This document shows, in pieces, positions 29,987 to 32,032 of a stretch of DNA of 32,032 nt. The stretch comes from a virus, in IMG/VR virus record IMGVR_UViG_3300031687_000066, positions 1-32,032 of that record; one strand, given 5' to 3'. Under the pieces are notes generated by a model. It was not told the DNA's origin and did not search any database. It saw only the letters and a program-made list of their open reading frames with translations. Each line of letters begins with the position of its first letter. Positions within the stretch are counted from its first letter, which is position 1. The position numbers were made by a program, and so were the translations under genes.

Positions 29987-30542
29987 GAACGGGCCTCTTT
30001 TGAATGCAATAGTTTGTCTCAGGACTAGGAGCTTTGTCCCAAACGGTCCAACAAAAATCCATTGTAGCGCTCTTACCTCGCTCCGGTGACATTGCTGGAC
30101 GCCACGCAAGAGAAACTATTGCAAGCGGCCTAGTGTCATAAAATAAATCATAACGCTTTGCAGCATGCCAGTAAGTTGACTTGAGAAGCATTGCAAACGG
30201 GACGCCAAAACTTGCGGAGTGTCGGATAAATTCAGCCGCGAGATTGAAGGGGGGGTTTGTTATAATTGCGCCCCCCTTACAATCAGACTTCAAGAAATCA
30301 ATACCAGACATACCATAACCACGATCATGCAGATCAGAAGACCTAACAATAAAATGTTCGGATTCTAAAACTCTGGATATTGCACCATCACCACAAGCAG
30401 GCTCCCAAACGGTTTTCCCCAAGAACAAAGGCCGGAACGCTTTTAGAAGTGCATTAGTACACTCTGACGGAGTTGCATAGAAATCCGCTGACTGCCTTTT
30501 ATTCCTATCGGAAGAACCGCCTATGATAGTGGAAGACCGCAT
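29979..30542 (-). CDS. SAM-dependent DNA methyltransferase (N6-adenine type)
   Basis: A 187-aa class I methyltransferase. It has the S-adenosylmethionine-binding motif VWEPACGDG (about residues 45-53) and the catalytic NPPF motif (96-99) typical of amino-methyltransferases acting on DNA adenine. YATPSE near the N-terminus is also common in this phage group. No specificity domain is visible, so the target site cannot be read. No restriction partner lies nearby: it is a solitary enzyme, likely for protecting phage DNA or regulating late events. It lies directly before the terminase genes and overlaps TerS by 8 bases. Confidence 0.85.
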   Translation of the reverse strand: MRSSTIIGGSSDRNKRQSADFYATPSECTNALLKAFRPLFLGKTVWEPACGDGAISRVLESEHFIVRSSDLHDRGYGMSGIDFLKSDCKGGAIITNPPFNLAAEFIRHSASFGVPFAMLLKSTYWHAAKRYDLFYDTRPLAIVSLAWRPAMSPERGKSATMDFCWTVWDKAPSPETNYCIQKRPVHG

Positions 30543-30790
30543 TAAAACGGAATTTCATCATCTATTTTATCAGCAGGAGCAGCAGCCGGTGCAGCTTGTT
30601 GTGGTTGACGATTACCATCATCCTCAAACAGCTTCAGCCAAACCTCGCCCTCCTTATTCGGAAGCGGTAATCCCTCAAGCTTGATGCTAATTCCCTTGTC
30701 ATTCTGAAAGGCAATGCCATGACGTAACCAAACAGGCTTATCCCGACCAGGTACTTCCTTCGCTTGCACAACACTAAATCGCTTGTTCAT
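30542..30790 (-). CDS. Small beta-rich protein with SSB-type acidic tip
   Basis: An 82-aa product with an AGGAGA ribosome binding site. Residues 4-58 are a beta-strand pattern (FSVVQAKEV, WLRHGIAFQN, ISIKLEGLPL, VWLKLFED). An Ala/Pro/Gln linker (61-73) leads to the C-terminal hexapeptide DDEIPF (77-82). The same acidic tip ends bacterial SSB and recruits repair and replication proteins. The domain is shorter than an SSB OB-fold (about 110 residues). It may be a reduced SSB-like or SSB-tail-mimic protein; I have seen similar small proteins in alphaproteobacterial mobile DNA but know no function. It overlaps the methyltransferase gene by one base. Confidence 0.65.
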   Translation of the reverse strand: MNKRFSVVQAKEVPGRDKPVWLRHGIAFQNDKGISIKLEGLPLPNKEGEVWLKLFEDDGNRQPQQAAPAAAPADKIDDEIPF

Positions 30791-30859
30791 GTGTATCTCC
30801 TATACAACGTTACAGTATCATTACGATATCGCATAGAAAACGATATTACAACCAATGCG
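30791..30859 (-). promoter_or_regulatory. Short control region with palindrome and candidate promoter
   Basis: On the minus strand TTGTAA, 17 bases, then TATCGT form a weak promoter match. CGATATCG (30824-30831) is a perfect palindrome, and ACGATAT occurs twice (30823-30829 and 30840-30846), 17 bases apart. A 6-bp hairpin (GTCACA / TGTGAC, 30859-30875) with a 5-base loop lies at the end of the preceding gene. The elements may bind a regulator ahead of the methyltransferase and packaging genes. Confidence 0.35.
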
Positions 30860-31000
30860 TCACATTTTTTGTGACACTAAACCACGGGCTAAATCCTCAA
30901 TCATGTGAGAAAATAAACCGTGGTCAATAAGAGCAACAAGATCACCGTCACGCCAGACGTGCAAACCCTCAGGACGAACAGCCCAAGTCACAACCGTCAT
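30860..31000 (-). CDS. Small hypothetical protein
   Basis: A 46-aa product from the ATG at 31000. An alternative GTG at 31027, just after the previous stop and with AGAAGAGA nearby, would add 9 residues. A much longer reading from 31138 overlaps the real gene at 31029-31181 and is a shadow. The sequence VVTWAVRPEGLHVWRDGDLV continues into a helix (LFSHMIEDLARGL); it looks like a small beta-hairpin plus helix. No family recognised. Confidence 0.5.
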   Translation of the reverse strand: MTVVTWAVRPEGLHVWRDGDLVALIDHGLFSHMIEDLARGLVSQKM

Positions 31001-31028
31001 AGGGTCACGCACGCCAAGCACAGACACC

Positions 31029-31181
31029 CTATCTCTTCTTTGCAGTCTTAGCAGCAGCTTTAAACGCAGAAGCCTTAGGAGCCCCCTTAGAGCCAACCTT
31101 ACGCATCTTCTCCCCACTGCCAGAGGCAATACGATCACGTTTAGCTTTTATGTTCGAGTATAGTCCTGGTTTCTTAGCCAT
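31029..31181 (-). CDS. 50-aa conserved basic phage protein
   Basis: I found this frame by direct translation; it has AAGGAG with a 9-base gap. The product begins MAKKPGLYSNIKAKRDRIAS and continues SGEKMRKVGSKGAP, ending in a Lys/Ala helix (AAAKTAKKR). The KKPGLYxNIxAKRxRIxxGSGEKMRKxGSKGAP pattern is very common in tailed phages of marine and freshwater bacteria. Function is unknown; high basic charge suggests nucleic-acid binding. It starts one base after the stop of the preceding gene. Confidence 0.85.
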   Translation of the reverse strand: MAKKPGLYSNIKAKRDRIASGSGEKMRKVGSKGAPKASAFKAAAKTAKKR

Positions 31182-31182
31182 A

Positions 31183-31581
31183 TTAATATTCTCCTTCAGT
31201 TGCAGGCTCAGAAGACATTTCCGAGTCTTTCATCATACTACCATCAGGCATTTCGTGATAACCATCGCTCATTAAGGGTACATCAGTAGCACCACCCGCA
31301 TTACTACGCTCCTTGGCAGCAGCTACAGCGTCAGGTAAATTATTAAATCTAGGAAACATATTGCCAGTAGAAAGCTCATAAGCCCTGGATATCTCCCAAG
31401 CCTCATCAATATTCTCAAAATATACAGGCTCATTAGTCTCAGAGTTAAACCAAATCGTAGGTATATTCCAAACACCGTTGCTAGGAGCATACTCACTAGC
31501 AAGATACTCAGTCGATAATCCGCCAAGACCTAAGTCAACAGGCTCATGCTTACTAGGATCAAATGGTATAAGATTCGGCAT
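31183..31581 (-). CDS. Conserved phage hypothetical protein
   Basis: A 132-aa product from the ATG at 31581, with AAAGGA 8 bases upstream. It begins MPNLIPFDPSKHEPVDLGLG and includes NIPTIWFNSETNEPVYF and FPRFNNLPDAVAAAKERSNA. Proteins with this PTIWF ... FPRF ... A..AA..RS layout are widespread in marine phages, as separate small proteins or as ends of larger virion proteins. The acidic Met/Ser-rich C-terminus is probably disordered. No function known to me. Confidence 0.75.
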   Translation of the reverse strand: MPNLIPFDPSKHEPVDLGLGGLSTEYLASEYAPSNGVWNIPTIWFNSETNEPVYFENIDEAWEISRAYELSTGNMFPRFNNLPDAVAAAKERSNAGGATDVPLMSDGYHEMPDGSMMKDSEMSSEPATEGEY

Positions 31582-31825
31582 CAAAAAGTCCTTTCATGGT
31601 TTTTCCGAAAATAGCGCTGTGTGTACCCCATATGTAGTCGCGCGAGGGTGGGGGGGAAGGGGGTCGTTTTTGCGCTGAAATGTGGCATATGTGTGGCATA
31701 TCCGGCTTTATTTGGCTAAGTACCTGATGTGTAGGTACATTTAATTTAACATAATAGGGATTATGACATTTAGTTTCTTTATGTCCATACAGCACAGGTT
31801 CAATCGTTCTGGTATGTCCACTCAT
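31559..31825 (-). CDS. Doubtful hypothetical frame, first half plausible
   Basis: Starts at the ATG at 31825, which overlaps the preceding stop as TGATG, and would encode 88 aa. The first 45 residues (MSGHTRTIEPVLYGHKETKC..., NVPTHQVLSQIKP) look protein-like. The second half runs through a G-rich tract read as KRPPSPPPSRDY and overlaps the next gene's start by 23 bases, which is unusual here. It may be a true gene whose C-terminus is constrained by DNA signals, or the frame may be partly non-coding. Confidence 0.4.
   Translation of the reverse strand: MSGHTRTIEPVLYGHKETKCHNPYYVKLNVPTHQVLSQIKPDMPHICHISAQKRPPSPPPSRDYIWGTHSAIFGKTMKGLFDAESYTI
31646..31663 (+). other. G-quadruplex-capable G tract
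   Basis: GGG, T, seven Gs, AA, five Gs: four runs of at least three Gs with loops of 1-2 bases can be drawn, which fits the G4 pattern. It is on the strand complementary to the late transcripts and stands out against the AT-leaning surroundings. Confidence 0.6.
31681..31738. promoter_or_regulatory. Tandem 11-bp repeats and hairpin
   Basis: TGTGGCATAT occurs twice, starting at 31681 and 31692, exactly 11 bp apart, about one helical turn. Twenty bases on, GTACCT (31720-31725) and AGGTAC (31733-31738) form a perfect 6-bp inverted repeat with a 7-base spacer. Such clusters are typical of protein-binding sites in operators or origins. Two copies only, so this is a weak iteron case. Confidence 0.4.
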
Positions 31826-32031
31826 CACGCTGCTGTTTCCTCACTGTGCGGCTCTCTCAGTAGCTCTACGGCCTGATTGGCCAGCATCTTGGCCGCTCTT
31901 GCTGCAGTATCGTGTTTGATCCACCATCCCTGCGAAATTGCCCGTGTGAAGAAGTCTGCTGTGAGAGACTGAAAATCATCCATTAACATAGATAACCTTA
32001 GATCATCATCGGTGTTAGTCCCAGCCATCAT
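31825..32031 (-). CDS. Hypothetical protein at right window edge
   Basis: A 68-aa frame whose first codon touches the window edge, so the true start may lie outside or be one of two adjacent ATGs (32031 or 32028). The product is acidic and helical: DDDLRLSMLMDDFQSLTADF, then WWIKHDTAARAAKMLANQAV and a Glu-rich end. No family recognised. The following frame starts within its stop codon (TGATG), suggesting an operon continuing from beyond the window. Confidence 0.55.
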   Translation of the reverse strand: MMAGTNTDDDLRLSMLMDDFQSLTADFFTRAISQGWWIKHDTAARAAKMLANQAVELLREPHSEETAA

Positions 32032-32032
32032 C

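Noticed and set aside
30860-31138. 92-aa minus-strand reading starting at 31138
   Set aside because: Its first ~37 residues are an out-of-frame reading (Leu/Arg-rich) of the well-supported 50-aa gene at 31029-31181; only the 3' part is kept.

Overview
The window looks like most of the genome of a tailed podovirus with T7-type virion genes, probably infecting an alphaproteobacterium. The virion block follows the T7 logic: small and large terminase, head-tail connector (portal), scaffold, capsid, tail tubular A and B, internal virion (ejection) proteins, fibres. The GTA-type three-TM holin, GH108 endolysin, DUF6321-like and Bbp19-like proteins and the fibre types fit alphaproteobacterial and marine phages; the host assignment is inference. 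No RNA polymerase, DNA polymerase, primase-helicase, integrase, tRNA or CRISPR array was recognised. The phage may depend on the host polymerase, or those genes may lie outside the window.

Layout. Bases 1-1089 (minus): a truncated winged-helix replication-type protein, a RusA resolvase and a ribbon-helix-helix regulator. Bases 1132-1211: a divergent control region. Bases 1212-4956 (plus): a tightly overlapping early operon of about a dozen small genes. It includes two tiny membrane proteins, a zinc-finger protein, helix-turn-helix proteins, a Gp157-family protein, a putative ssDNA-annealing protein and a candidate out-of-frame nested gene. Bases 4957-5060: a structured convergent junction. 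From 5061 to the right edge everything is on the minus strand, so it is transcribed from right to left.

Read in transcription order from the right edge, the minus block holds: small hypothetical genes; a small protein with an SSB-like acidic tail; a DNA methyltransferase; TerS and TerL; a T7 gp13-like GNAT protein; four small head-region genes including a 22-aa one; the connector; a Bbp19-like protein; scaffold; major capsid protein behind the strongest ribosome binding site in the window; a putative decoration protein, followed by a GC-rich terminator; tail tubular A and B; four internal virion proteins, one with a ParB-like (ddrB-type) domain; an adaptor fibre with 22 tandem 12-residue repeats; a second fibre with 72-residue repeats and a self-cleaving S74 chaperone; a 2OG-Fe(II) oxygenase; and a lysis cassette with several membrane proteins, including one with an EF-hand.

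How it works together (family knowledge plus inference): RusA, Gp157 and the annealing protein form a recombination module. The RHH protein probably controls the divergent promoters. The packaging, head, tail and ejection genes build a short-tailed virion. The adaptor fibre probably anchors the S74 fibre. The holin and endolysin end the cycle.
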